Assembly (NCBI RefSeq): GCF_027409185.1
Contig: NC_084463.1
Coordinates: 164,223,869 to 164,287,868 of the forward strand
Origin: Cynocephalus volans
Taxonomy: Eukaryota > Chordata > Mammalia > Dermoptera > Cynocephalidae
Direction of reading: 5' to 3'
DNA: 64,000 nucleotides
Below, piece after piece: positions 34,470 to 45,990 of this stretch (positions within the stretch are counted from its first letter, which is position 1; each line of letters starts with the position of its first letter). The notes beneath the pieces were generated by a model that worked only from the letters and a program-made list of their open reading frames with translations, was not told where the DNA came from and did not search any database. The translations under genes and the position numbers were made by a program.

Positions 34470-35420
34470 TTTATCAGCAGACAAAATCACAAAACATTTA
34501 GAATGTAAAAAAAAGGGAAAAACAAGCAAGCAAAAAAAATCTACTCTCCTTACACTGTGACCACCATCTGATTTTCGCTAATTTTGTAACATTTTTTCCT
34601 TGAATTTTCACATAAACATAATCTTAATATATGTACAATTTTATATCCTTCCCCCTGCTCACATAACATTATATTACAAACATTTCCCAAATAAAGGAAC
34701 TGTTCTCTTATTACCTATTTAAAGTATGTAATATTTTGAGCATAAATTTATCAGCTGAAAGAAAAGAAAATACACCTTTTGGCATTGAAAAACAGATGTA
34801 ATAAGAAAAAAAAAAAGACTACTTACAAAGTAAAGCCAATGGACATAAATAGTTATACAGAAGACTATAAATCTTATCTCAAACTTTAAAAATTTTGCAA
34901 AGCATTGAAATATTAGACATGCTACAAAAATCAACGCTGTTATTCAAACTATTAATTTGAAATAAAGCTTTGGAGAGATTTCTCCCCCAATTTGTTCCTT
35001 GGTTTTGTTCCTAAAATATTTTTATGAACCCAGACTGTCTTAACATTAAAGGGAAATAGTCTGATTATGTTATTTTGGATTTTCAATATTGTATTTACAA
35101 ATTGCTTTCTTTTCAAATAAAGACCAGACTTTAAAAATAGGGCCTTGAAGGTAGAAAAAGGCAGAATTTTAAAGTGCAAATATTATTTATTTCAAAATCC
35201 TTAAATAGGTTTCAAACTTGATATCTATTTTTGCAGCTGACCATGTAAAAAGTAAGTATGAAAAATCTGAATTAATATCTCCCCCTGTTTTATGCCAGTT
35301 CTCGAGAAAACCGTTGTGATATTTGCTTATGTATATATTACAAACTGAATTTCCCCACTTAATTGAATGGAATAAATTTGTATAGGCACAAATGATAACT
35401 CTGTGTACATACAATGAAAA
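34470..35420. other. AT-rich intergenic DNA, probable L1 3' relics
   Basis: This is A/T-rich sequence, with text around CACATAAACATAATCTTAAT and TCCTTCCCCCTGCTCACATA reminiscent of L1 3' UTRs. No gene was seen. Confidence 0.35.
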
Positions 35421-35430
35421 TCATAGAGGG

Positions 35431-35489
35431 GGCTGGCCAGTTAGCTCAGTTGGTTAGACCATGGTGTTGATAACACCAAGATCAAGGGC
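35431..35489 (+). mobile_element. Truncated tRNA-Ile-derived SINE
   Basis: GGCTGGCCAGTTAGCTCAGT, TGGTTAGACCATGGTGTTGA, TAACACCAAGATCAAGGGC is the tRNA-like head. The sequence stops before the B box is complete and has no tail. Confidence 0.75.
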
Positions 35490-35822
35490 AAACTAAAGAG
35501 GTTCTGAAAGGTATAGAGCTTCCTAAGCTTCAATTTTTAGTTTCTTTGAAAGCCGCATTGACTGTATTTATTCCAGCGGTTTCAAACACTATTAGTAAAT
35601 ATTTAATTTACAGCCCAAGGTATCAGGGGACTGATATAATCAACTCCCAGGAGTCCTCCACATTAAGAAAGAAAACACATTTTTAAAAACAAAAATGTTT
35701 CCCATATTCTTTTTCAAGTTCTGAGAAAAACCAGATCAATATAACTAAAGTGAGGAACAAATCTATCAAAATTTGATATTGAAAAGTGTTCACTAATAGG
35801 AATTGATTTTTAAAAAAATTTG

Positions 35823-35918
35823 GGACTGGCTGGTTAGCTCAGTTGTTTAGAGCGTGGTGCTGATAACATCGAGGTCTGGGGTTCTATCCCTGTACCAACC
35901 AGCTGCCAAAAAAAAAAA
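35823..35918 (+). mobile_element. Monomeric tRNA-Ile-derived SINE (CYN-I-like)
   Basis: GACTGGCTGGTTAGCTCAGT, GGTGCTGATAACATCGAGGT and GGGTTCTATCCCTGTACC, with a short A tail, show A and B boxes in order. Confidence 0.85.
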
Positions 35919-36234
35919 GTTTATATCTCTGCAGCAAAACACTAGACAGCTTTTGAAACTAACCAAATCGCACCTGAGCTGTAGATCCATGTTTTTAACC
36001 TGGAAACATATCCATTTTATTAGGACCAAAAAAAAGCAAATTAAAAAAAAAAATGTCATTTCTTATTTTTGTTCAAGAAAAAGACCTCCAGCATATCAAG
36101 TTTTTATGCATGTACAGACATAATCTGCTAGGATAGGATCCCTAAAGTTACAATGGTCCTGTTTGGATGACGGAATTATGAGTGAGCTTTATTTTTTTCC
36201 TTTATGTGTTTCTATATTTTGTGATTTGGTGGGG

Positions 36235-36262
36235 TGTTTTTGTTTGTTTGTTTGTTTGTTTT
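36235..36262. repeat. (TTTG)n microsatellite
   Basis: Five to six TTTG units lie in AT-rich DNA. Confidence 0.75.
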
Positions 36263-36419
36263 ATGTGAAGCAGGTTTGCCTTTCAGAATCAGAAAAAGGA
36301 AAAAAAGAAGCTATTTTAGATTTTTAAAAGGAAGTTGTTAAGGAAACCTTACTTCAAGGAACTAAACTTTCATCTCATTCCATATTCGTCATAAATAAGG
36401 GACAACCCAGTTGGAAAAA

Positions 36420-38560
36420 GAGGCACTTTGTGGGCTTTAACTCCTAGTTGGACCCCATGGGGCAGGGGGAGGAGGATCCAAGGGCTGAGTCCCCTTGGCC
36501 TTTCTGGTGCAGCTTCCCTTGCATCCCTTCCCTAAAAGAAATGCTCGGGAGCCTGCTGGCAGGTGCCCTTTCTACCTGCTTCCTCAGGAAGCCCTGGGGT
36601 GGGGGGGGCCTAATACTGTGACCAAGGACCAAGAGTCGGGGCTCCTGTGAGCACCGGCCTGGCTGCAGAGGGGCCCTGGTCAGCAGGGCTCGGCCTCCAC
36701 CCTGGCCACCCCCAAGGCAGCAGGGAGCCCAGGGGTTGGATGGCATAGGCCAGGGACATGCAGGAAGAGGTCTGAGACTTGGATCAGCCCGTGACCCCAG
36801 GCCCCCTGCCTCTCATCACTCTGTTTTCCTGACTGTGCTCCAGGATCCACAGGGACAGTGCCATTGTATCCAAAGGCAGGAAGGAGAAAAAGTGGTGACT
36901 CCCACCTCCTTTCCTGAAAGGAGATGCTTGAGGTAGGGCCCACCAGAACTCCTGAAGCCTGGCTGGTCTCAGGAGAGCTCTCTGCAGGCTTATGCAGAGG
37001 CAGAGAATACTTGGGGAAGGTGGCACAGAGATGTGGTAACAAGACTTTCTTCCGTGGGAGGGGACTGGAAGTCCGAGAGGAGACTAACTTTTCACGGTGT
37101 AGCCTTGTATCAGTCAGATTAGGCTAGGCTGTGCTGCAGTGACAAGTAAACCTTGTAGGAGCGAGAGCCTCCCTGCTGCCCCAGGAGGGGAAGAGGAACA
37201 GGAGGAAGCCCAGCAGCTCCCAGCTGCCTGGTCCCAGAACACCTCTGCTCACATCCTATTGTCCAGAACTCATCACATGGCCCCAACCGAGCTGCAAGGG
37301 AGCCCAGGAAACAGAGAACAGCACATGGATGTTGTGGCATCTGCCACGATGCTTTTGCAATCTTTGGATTTTTTTTTTAATCTTATGAATATAGGGCTTT
37401 TCCAATTTAAAAAGAAAGAAACCAGAGGTGAGAGAGTTGGTCTCCAGCATTGTGATACAACAGGTGGAATCTATCAGTCATCTCTCCTGACCCACCAGAC
37501 AAAATGCAAGAGACACCATCAGAGATGTGTCCTGAACACATTTTACTGAGAATAATTACAAATCGTTTCTCCAGAACTGTGATTTTTGATGTAAATAAAG
37601 ATTTAAAAGAAACTATGAAAGTTTGTATGTTAGCTGTTACCAAAAGCACAGAGCTCACTCTGTACGAGGCCTAGCACCCCGTAGGCACTCAGCAAACGGC
37701 TGTGGGATGAGTAAGCAAACGCAGAGTGGCTGAGGACGCCCCCTGGGACCTGGAGGAGGTCAGGCCAGAGGCCACGTGGCTGTGTTTGACATGGTATTTG
37801 ATCGTGGCCTTCCATCCAGGTCATCTCAATAGAGAGAGTAACCAGGTAAACGGTTTTCATTCCAGAGCTCGAAGACCTTTTACCAAACCCCGACCTGGCC
37901 CTGGAGAGCTGGCGCCCTTGTCTGTCTGCAGCTGAAGGGGTGGAGGGACAAAGGGAAGTGGCCTCTGCCTCCTGACTTGGTGTTATCACCATGGTGACGC
38001 TCAGAGACAGGAGCCATTCTGCTGAGGCCACCGAGGGGGTACCGGCAGACCCTGGCTCTGCTCCATCCCTGAAGATTGTCCCTCTATGCAGAGGAGGGTC
38101 CCCACATGTGATCAACACCCCCGCTCATTTCTTCAGAAGCCCCCAGCTCTGGGCACCAGCATCTGCCTTCCCAGGGCTGGGGACCCTTCCCCCTCCACAT
38201 GTCCTCTCATCCCCCCAGCTGGTGGGATGGCGCCCTCCTTTCCCACCTCTACGGAGCAGAAATTCCTGCCGGGCCCCTTCCCCAGCGCCAGGAGAGCTGT
38301 GAGGGGCCAACTCTGTCACTTCCTTCTCCTGCACTGACCATTCCCCCTCCGCATCTGCAGGTGACATCTGAAAGCCAGGGCTGTGGCTCTTTCTAAGCCT
38401 CGGGGCCCCCAACCAAGCCAAGTACAGGATCTGTGGCACTGAGGTTGGTGCGATAACTGATGGGCAGTACTGCCTACCAGCTTTTCCATTCCCTCCTCTG
38501 GTCAGTGGGTTGTGCCGCTCCAGGAAACCACCAATAGCTTTTGCGGCATCTAAAATGCGG
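36420..38560. other. Intergenic DNA, no gene recognised
   Basis: The composition is mixed. A segment near 37105-37150 (CAGTCAGATTAGGCTAGGCT) looks like the edge of an old LTR or MER element, also hinted at near 42780. ORFs are unrelated to known families. Confidence 0.4.
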
Positions 38561-38579
38561 TCTGGTCAACTGGGCATGT

Positions 38580-38720
38580 TTGTTGACAGCATTAGTGGAA
38601 TTCCCCGCCCTAGCCTCAGTTTGCTCATCTGTAAAGTGGGAGTAACACTGGTACCCGAGTACCTGGGACGTTGAAACATGGTAAAAGTATTAATAAGTAT
38701 TATACACATAGCACATTCTT
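38580..38720 (+). repeat. MIR SINE fragment
   Basis: CTCAGTTTGCTCATCTGTAA, then AGTGGGAGTAACACTGG, matches the MIR core. Confidence 0.7.
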
Positions 38721-39846
38721 GATAACACTGTTTAATATCAGGTCATGGAAGGGATGGAGCCTTCCTGTCCCTTTGCCCCCTGCTGTGTTCCAGACTTTTC
38801 AGATACTGGGGGGCTTGTCTGCAAAAGTGAGCAGGAGGGGGCAGACCACATAAAGGGGAGCGTGCGAGCGCAGCTGCTGGATTCGCACCGGTGACTCCAC
38901 TCTTTTCAAGTCTCTGTTCGGGGGCAGGTGAAGCGCCACCGGCCCGGTGGGACACGTGCCATGCTGCCCCAGCGCCCTTGGCCTCACCCGGGCACATTCT
39001 GAGCACCTGCCACCGGGGTGCGCCATTGCACTTCGGACGGCTCCTGGCAGAGACAGTCACCAGCAGCATCACCCAGCGAAGACACTGAAACTCCCCGGGC
39101 TACACTGCTCCTAAGGGACAGATGTCAAGCCAGGCCCAGGGCTGGCCACCCCAGGCTGCACTGCCTCCCTCAGTTACAAGCTGCCCCAGCCCCTGCCCAC
39201 CCGGGCCTGCCTGTGTCCCTGGTCAGAGCCCTCAGGTCACCAATGGGATAAGGAGACGGAGGCCCAGGTGACAGGTTACCAGTTCTGATAGGAGAAGCAG
39301 GATCGTGGAGCCCTGCCTCCCAAGATCCCCCAGGGAGGAGCGCACTGACATTCTGGGTGCTTTGCCCCGTGACCCGCTTGGGTCTGGGCCCAGCTGTTCC
39401 CCAACTCTCAGACTTTTCATCCAGGCTGGCGCTGGGGTCCAGGCTTCAGCCAGGCTGGGCTCCCCTACACCACCCCGGACATCAGCCACAGGAGCCACAG
39501 AGCAGGACAGCTGACAAGGAAAGAGACTCCCCACCAAGCCCCCAGCCTGCCTCGGGCCTCCCCTGTGCCCTGTGAGGGCCCCACCAGCCCCCATGTCTGG
39601 GGAAAGCAGGGCTCCCAGCCCGGCAGCATCAGTGGTGGGGAAGCTCTGGGCCCAGCTCCACCACAAGAGGTTCTCAGCCTTCCCGAAGGTAAACTGAGCT
39701 TGGCTGGTCCTGACGAGTCCCACTCCACGCCCCGGTGTGCATTGCAACTGGCCCTGGACAGATGCAGAGTGCGAAGCGGCAGCCTCTGAGAGATCTTAGA
39801 CATGCATGCTCTTTTCAGTCTAGCAATGCCACCATGTCTGTCCACT

Positions 39847-40277
39847 GTAGTGGGCTGTGTGCTATCCCCCAGAAAGATATGTCCGAGTCCTAACCCGAGA
39901 CTCGGGGATGTGACTTATTTGGAAAAGGGGTCTTTGCAGAGATTATTAAGGCTCTTGAGATGAGATCATCCTGAATTACCTGCATGAGTCCTAAATACAA
40001 TGACAAGTGTCCTTATAAGAACAGGAGAAACACAGAAGAGGAGAGACAGAGGGGAGCAGACACGTGACGATGGAGGCAGAGACTGGAATGATGCGGCCCT
40101 GGCCAGCGAGCCCCTGGAGGCCCCAGAAGCTGGAAGAGGCAGGAAGGGCCCTCCCCTAGAGCCTCTGGAGGGAGTGGCCCTGCCACACCTTGAACTTGAA
40201 CTTCTGGCCTCCAGAACTGAGTTCAAAGCCACCCAGTGTGTGGTCATCTGTTACAGCAGCCACAGGAAACAAATACA
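39847..40277 (+). mobile_element. MLT1-type (MaLR/ERVL) solo LTR, sense
   Basis: ATCCCCCAGAAAGATATGTC near the start, then TTATTTGGAAAAGGGGTCTT, GTCCTTATAAGAACAGGAGA, CTTCTGGCCTCCAGAACTGA and CATCTGTTACAGCAGCCACA follow the MLT1 LTR order. No internal region is seen. Confidence 0.85.
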
Positions 40278-41524
40278 CCACCCTAGAAAAATACTTGCCC
40301 ATATGCACAGAGACATGCTCAAGGATATTTCTAGAGTGTTGTTGGTGTGAGGGGCAGGTGGCAGCATCCTGCATGCCTCTGACCCGGCCATGGTGCCAAG
40401 AGCACGTCTGTCCACGGGACGGAGCCTGTGGGGATGAGGAGGGGCTGTTCTAGTTGGTGTGGTCGGGAAAGACTGGGATAAAGTGAGGGAGCCATGCAAC
40501 ATTTGGGGAAAGAACTTTCTAGGCAGAGGGGACTAAAGACCCTAAAGGTGAGTGGTCAGGGGTCAGGTTGGGGGCACAGTGAGGAGGCCAGGGGGCTGGG
40601 GTGGAGGAAGGAAGGTGGGCTGGGGAGAGAGGTGGAGGTGAGGGCAGGAGGAGAGAGTGCAGGTGACTGTGTGGAGCTTGGTACCTGCGCATACAGCAAT
40701 ATGCCCCCCGCGTGTGGGGGGGGGAGAAGGGGCTGGGGTGCAGTGGGAGACAGAGATTCCACTTTGCCAACAGAATTGCTTTTTCACAATGAGAATAATT
40801 CATATGCCAGTCGTTATTATTGTAATCAAGTATACACACTTCTAAAAGTACACAAGTCCTAAATCTGACTTCCCATTTTACACGTGGGGAGATAGAGGCC
40901 CACAGAGGGCCACGGGTGTTTACTGTGGATCACCTGCAGGCTGGTGTCAGAGCTGTGGCTGGGGAGGATGTCTTCTTCTGTCCCTCTAGGTGCCCAGGAG
41001 CCAACGGCCACACCCCCATCCCACGGCCTGGAGAGGTGGGGGGTTGATGGGCTGGAGTCCTGCGATGACGTCCTTGTCATTCTGTTCTGCACCCCAAGGC
41101 AGATGCAGCTTCTCAAGGACCTGCAGAGAGCAGGAGCCTGCAGGACCCCTGTGCTCAGAAACCTACCACTGCCCCCCACGACTCTCAGGATGAAGTTAAA
41201 ATCCTTCCTTTGGCCAGATTCAGCCATCCTCACTTACTTAGGTTTGTACCCATCACTCAGTGGGGGAGCACTTGCTGGGTACCAGGGCACTGGGGCAGGA
41301 TGCTGAGCCGGGGCAGTCCCTGGTTGCCCCAAGGAGCTCGTGGCAGAGGAGAGGCGGGTGCTGAGGGCCCACCATTCCACCCACACCATGGCCCCGCTGC
41401 AGTCCTGGGGCTGGGGGTCTAGCGGGGAATGGAACACGAAAACCTGCCTCGTGGAGTTCAGTTTCTAGAAAGATGGGGACGAGTGCAGGTTAAATCTCTC
41501 ACCCATTCTTCATTCTTAACAAAA

Positions 41525-41590
41525 TATATGGCGATGTGTATATGTGTGTGTGTGTGGGTGTGTATACACATACATCCATATATATTCCCA
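41525..41590. repeat. TG/TA microsatellite
   Basis: This is a mixed GTGTGTGTGTGT and TATACACATACAT tract of about 60 bases. Confidence 0.8.
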
Positions 41591-41935
41591 TTAAAAGTTT
41601 GCTAGGGCTTTCATAACAAAGTGCCACAGACGGGCAGCTTAAACAACAGAAATCGATCGTCTCACAGTCCTGGAGGTCAGCAGTCCGAGATCGGGGTGTC
41701 GCAGGGCTGGTGCCTTCTGAGGCCTCTCTCCTCGGCTTGCAGGCAGCGTCTTCTTCCTTTGTCCTCATGTGGCCTCTTCTCTGAATGTCTCCGGTTAAGG
41801 ACATTGGTCATATTGGATTACAGCCCACCCTTATGACCTCATTTAACCTTCATTCCCTCTTTAAAGGCCCTGTCTTCAAGTACAATCACATTCTGAGGTG
41901 CACTGGGGATTAAGACTTCAATATATACAGCATGT
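41586..41935 (-). mobile_element. MLT1-type (MaLR/ERVL) solo LTR, antisense
   Basis: GTTTGCTAGGGCTTTCATAA, AAACAACAGAAATCGATCGT, TTGGTCATATTGGATTACAG and CAATCACATTCTGAGGTGCA follow the reverse complement of MLT1. Confidence 0.85.
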
Positions 41936-42081
41936 ATGGTTTCTGCAAAAGGAAACTCAAACTGGAGAAAAGAGTTATGGTGAAAAGTCTCCCTCCACCC
42001 CCCATCCCCAGAGGCACCCACAGGTGCCTGTTTCCTGTTCTTCTTTCCAGAGATGTTCTCTGCTCACATAAACATATATAT

Positions 42082-42703
42082 GTACACATCCTTTTACTTG
42101 GCAAGTACGGGGATCCGAACCCTCGACCTTAGTGTTTGTATCAGTCAGGGTTCTCCAGAGAGACAGAACCAATAGGATATGTTATAAATATATGGAAGGA
42201 ATTTCTTAGGGGAATTAGCTCACACGATTGTGAAGAAAAGTCTCATGACAGGCCGTCTGCAAACTGGATGCCAGCAGCGTGGCTCAGTCCAAGTCTGAAG
42301 GCCTTGAAACCAGGGAAGACAATTCTGTCCTTGGTCCTGGAACCCAAAAGCCGAAGAGTCTCGATCTCTGATGTCCACAGACAGGACAGCAGAGTGTACC
42401 CCAGCTCCAGCAGATAGCGAGCAATTTGAATTTTTTCTCTGTTTTTTTGTTCTCTCTGGGCCCCCAACAGATTGGATGGTTCCTGCCTATATTGAGGGCA
42501 GATCTTTCCCACTCTGTCCACTCAGCTTCTCGTGCTGATCTCTTCTGGAAACACCCTCATGGACACACCTAAAAAGATAGCGTTACCAGGTTTCTCAGCA
42601 TTCCTTAGTCTAATCAAGTTGACACCTAGAATTAACCTTCACAGCACTCTAACACCACATTAACCAACTGAGCTAACCAGTCAGCTCAGTGCACATCCTT
42701 TTA
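42082..42703 (-). mobile_element. tRNA-Ile-derived SINE split by a nested insertion, with 15-bp target-site duplication
   Basis: The SINE is in two pieces, 42097-42136 and 42644-42687. On the reverse strand these give GAGCTGACTGGTTAGCTCAG first and GGTTCGGATCCCCGTACTTG last. A 15-bp direct repeat, GTACACATCCTTTTA at 42082-42096 and GTGCACATCCTTTTA at 42689-42703 (one mismatch), brackets both pieces. This shows they belong to one insertion. The 507 bp between the pieces is a later insert. Confidence 0.85.
42137..42643 (-). mobile_element. LTR-like interspersed repeat (TG...CA ends) nested in a SINE
   Basis: On the + strand it begins TGTATCAGTCAGGGTTCTCC and ends TTAACCTTCACA. The reverse strand starts TGTGAAGGTTAATTC and ends ACTGATACA. 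The same start and end text occurs in a family common across mammals whose name I cannot recall. It has no coding capacity. It interrupts the SINE between GGTGTT and the A-box half. No clear target-site duplication of its own was found. Confidence 0.7.
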
Positions 42704-43009
42704 AATTAAAAACTATATCATAGTATACATGGTGTCCTGAATTTACCTTTTCCACTTCACGATATACTTTGGAGATTGCACTTGCTAGGATAGGCAGGGC
42801 TGCAGTAACAAGCAGATGCTGAACCCCCAGAACTGGAGATCATGAAGGTTTATTCCTCCACTGGGCTCATCCAAGTCCAGTGCGGGTCACTGGGGCTCTG
42901 CTCCGTGTGGTCACACAGGAATACAGGGGTGGGGTCAACCACAATCATGGCAACATCCTCCAGGTGGCTTGCTAGAGAAAGAGGGAGAGTAAGGAACACA
43001 GATTTGGTT

Positions 43010-43400
43010 CTTGGTTTCTTTTTTAGTTTCATTATAGACATTTAGAACACGCACAGTGTAGACAATGCAATCACACCCACACAGCCCACTGCTCTAGCAG
43101 TGATCAGTACCCTGCTGTCCGTGTTTCAGCTATCCACTCCCCAGCTTTTTAAAAAATTATTTCACCTATAAATACTTCAGTGCATTTCTCTTAACAGATA
43201 TAGATTTTTTAAAAATATAACCATAAGACCATTATCCCACCCAGCAAATTAACAATACTCTTCAGTACCCAGACCATTTCCATTTACCTCGACAATCACA
43301 AAATGTCTTTTTACTACTGTTTTGTTGAGCTGGAAACCAAACAAGGTCGATGTGTTGATCTGTGTGATATGTCTCTTAGATCTTTGTCTTCCAACTTCAA
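43010..43400. repeat. L1 3' UTR-like fragment
   Basis: AAATACTTCAGTGCATTTCT, ATAACCATAAGACCATTATC and CATTTCCATTTACCTCGACA resemble L1M 3' UTR text. It is diverged. Confidence 0.5.
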
Positions 43401-43554
43401 TGACTAATACATGGAGGCAAAGAGAGTACAGGTAATATCTAAACGTGGAAACTCAAACCATAGGTGGGAACAGTGGGAACTGGTGACATTTTGCCTAAAG
43501 CCATGGACAGAGAAAGAGAAAGCAAGCAGAAAGTTAGCAAGGAATTTAAGAGGG

Positions 43555-43622
43555 CAGATAGAAGAAAGGAAGGAAGGAAGGAGGGTGGAAAGGAGGGAGG
43601 GAAAGAGGGTGGAAAGAAGGGA
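43555..43622. repeat. GGAA/GGGA purine-rich microsatellite
   Basis: This is a homopurine run of GAAGGAAGGAAGGAGGG-type units inside an L1 fragment. Confidence 0.8.
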
Positions 43623-44321
43623 GCAGGACACAATAAAATCACACATCATACCAAGAAGCAAGAAAATCACAGTTTCAATGAGAAAAGAGTCTACAAATGC
43701 CAACACCAGGAGGCATCAGATGGTGGAATTGAACGATCTGACAAGGGTTTTAAAGCAGCCCTCATAAAAATGCTTCAACAAGCAATTGTGAATTCTCTAG
43801 AAACAAACAAGAAACAGAAAATCTCTGCAAATACATGAAGGTTGTGAAGAACCAAATGGAATCTATAGAACTGAAAAGTACAATAGCAACAACAAAGTCT
43901 TGCTGGATTGGCTCGACAGTAAAGTGGAGATGACAAGATCAGTGAACTTGAGGACAGAGCAGTAGAATTTATCTAATCTGGACCAGAGAGAGAAAACAGA
44001 CTAGAAAACAATGAACAGAGCCTCAGGGGCCTGCGAAACAATAGGAAAAGAGCTAAGACTTGTATCATGGGCATCTCAAAAGGAGAAGATAGAAGAAGGG
44101 AGCTGAAAAGTATTTGGGGGAATAAAGGCCAGATATTTTCCAAATTTGGTGAAAGACATAAGCCTATAGATTCAAGAAGATGAACAAACCTCAAATAGGA
44201 AAAAAACAAAGAAATGCTTGCCAAGACATATAATGATTAAACTTATGAAAACTAAAGACAAACTCGAAAGCAGTCAGAGAGAAACAGCACCTTACTTATA
44301 GGGAATACCCAATTTGAAGTA

Positions 44322-45222
44322 AGATAGGAGGTGCTCAGTTTCCCTGGGTTCAGGTTTCAGGACACATGTCTGGGTTTCAAGCCACTCCCCAAGGTCTCAG
44401 GTGCCTCCTCTAGGCCCTCCCCTAGAGGAAAGTTACTGTTGCTTGCTGGTCCTATTTTTGGCACCAACTGGGGAAATTGAGACCACAAGGGACTGGTTTC
44501 TGCAAATCCAGTGGCTGAGCATGCTCAGTAGAGAAGGGTTATATAATTCTGGTAGCCAAGCATGCTCAGTAGAAGGGAGTTTATCCTCTGAATGACCTTG
44601 CACTAGAGGTGCTAAAGAGCACAGAATATTCTTGACTATGTCTGGTGTGCATGATAGGATTTGACAAATGAACGTGCTCCAAAAAGAGACCATCTGAGCA
44701 TGTGCAAGACTATGTTATGTAACAGGGATTCACCCTCTTAATTGAATATTCATTAGTTAGCATGAATAGGTATTAGATAGCAAAGCTATAAAAGCTGAAT
44801 CCCAGCTGAAGGCGGGGTTGTTGCTCACTCTCCTGGAGGCAACTTGCACTTTGCTGGCTGAGATGTGTATGCTTTATTTTTGTGTTAAACTTACTTTCAG
44901 CAAGTGGCTGCTCACTCTCTTGAGCCAGCCTGCGCTCTGTACTGAACTTTAAGTGTGTTTTTCTTGCTTTTGTGTTAGAATTGATGTCTGTGCTGAACTT
45001 ACTATTGTATTAAAGTTGGTGTGGACCCCGCTTGGTCTCTGGAGCTAGGCCACACTCTCTCTGTAGAACCTGTATTTCTTATCTCTTACGTTAAGCCTGT
45101 CTCACTGTCTACTGTGACTCTGCCCTTGAATTCTTTCCTGTGGCAGAGTCAAGAACCTGGTAAGAGGACGGGGGTGTTGAGGCCAGCTATGGGGCTCCCC
45201 AAACCCTTCCTCTGGCATCAGA
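44322..45222 (+). mobile_element. Solo endogenous-retrovirus LTR inserted in L1
   Basis: The roughly 0.9 kb insert has U3 direct repeats (AGCATGCTCAGTAGAGAAGG near 44518 and AGCATGCTCAGTAGAAGGGA near 44559) and a TATAAAA at 44787-44793. It also has a possible ATTAAA signal near 45010. The interrupted L1 text resumes on either side. No gag, pol or env sequence is present, so this is a solo LTR. The exact ends and family are uncertain. Confidence 0.6.
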
Positions 45223-45453
45223 ATGACACTGGTTTCTCCCTGGAAATCATGGAAGCTAGAGGAAGTGGCACATTATTTGATTACTAGGAAAAAAAAAAAA
45301 AGAAAGAAAGAAAAGTAAAGGAACTGTTAATGCAAATTTTAAAACTGGTGAAAATGTCCTTCAGGATTAAAGGGAAAATTATAACATTCTCAGACGAAGG
45401 AAACTAAGAGAATTTGTTGCTAGCAAACCTCCTGCTGAAGGATGGCTGCAGGA

Positions 45454-45559
45454 GACTGGCTGGTGCGCTCGCTCAGTTAGAACGTGCTGTGGTAACACCA
45501 AGGTCAAGGGTTCGGATACCCATACTAGACAGCTGCAAAAAAAAAAAAAAAAAAAAAAA
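45454..45559 (+). mobile_element. Monomeric tRNA-Ile-derived SINE with 23-A tail
   Basis: GACTGGCTGGTGCGCTCGCT, CAGTTAGAACGTGCTGTGG, AACACCAAGGTCAAGGGTTC and a run of 23 A (45537-45559) are seen. The flanks GAAGGATGGCTGCAGGA and CAAAGAATGGCTAAAGGA look like a diverged target-site duplication of L1 sequence. Confidence 0.85.
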
Positions 45560-45954
45560 GCAAAGAATGGCTAAAGGAAGTTCTCCAAATAAAAAGAAAT
45601 TATGACAGAAGAAGGCTTTGAACTTCAGAAAGGAAAGAGGAACAGCAGGCTGGATAAAAATAGGGGTAAATATATTGCACTATCCTCATGAGTTTTTAAA
45701 ACCGTAATTTAATGGTTGATGTAAAAATTATAACATCCGATATATGTTATATATATTGAGCATATATATGTGCTCCATGTATGCAGGAGAAAGACTTAAC
45801 ACAATTATAACTAAAAAGTGGGGAAGGTGAAGGGACCTAAATAGAAGTAACAAGTTCCTACAGGTGACTGCAAGTGTCGAAATGCAGGTAGCAGCAGACC
45901 GTGATGAATTGTGTGCGCATATTGTAATACCCAGGGTGACGGGCCACTGGAAAA

Positions 45955-45955
45955 A

Positions 45956-45987
<32 letters not shown>

Positions 45988-45990
45988 GCC
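45955..45990. repeat. (CT)n microsatellite
   Basis: This is a run of CTCTCTCTC with one interruption. Confidence 0.9.

Larger units (their letters stand above)
43640..45660 (+). mobile_element. Old L1/HAL1-type LINE fragment, interrupted twice
   Basis: Text such as GATCAGTGAACTTGAGGACA, AACAGAGCCTCAGGGGCCTG, TTTGGTGAAAGACATAAGCC and AAAGCAGTCAGAGAGAAACA follows the order of L1 ORF1-type sequence. After an LTR insertion it resumes with AAATCATGGAAGCTAGAGGA and ATTCTCAGACGAAGGAAACT. It is then broken by a CYN SINE and resumes with GAATGGCTAAAGGAAGTTCT. Many stops and indels are present. Confidence 0.75.

Noticed and set aside
32200-45540. tRNA-Ile genes
   Set aside because: The tRNA-like bodies have broken acceptor stems, diverged anticodon arms, A tails and target-site duplications. 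They are SINEs.
45414-45605. Small + strand frame with a Lys-rich end
   Set aside because: It is the SINE body plus its poly(A) tail read as lysines.
43640-45660. Functional LINE ORF
   Set aside because: There are multiple stops and indels and two insertions; only order-of-text similarity to L1 remains.
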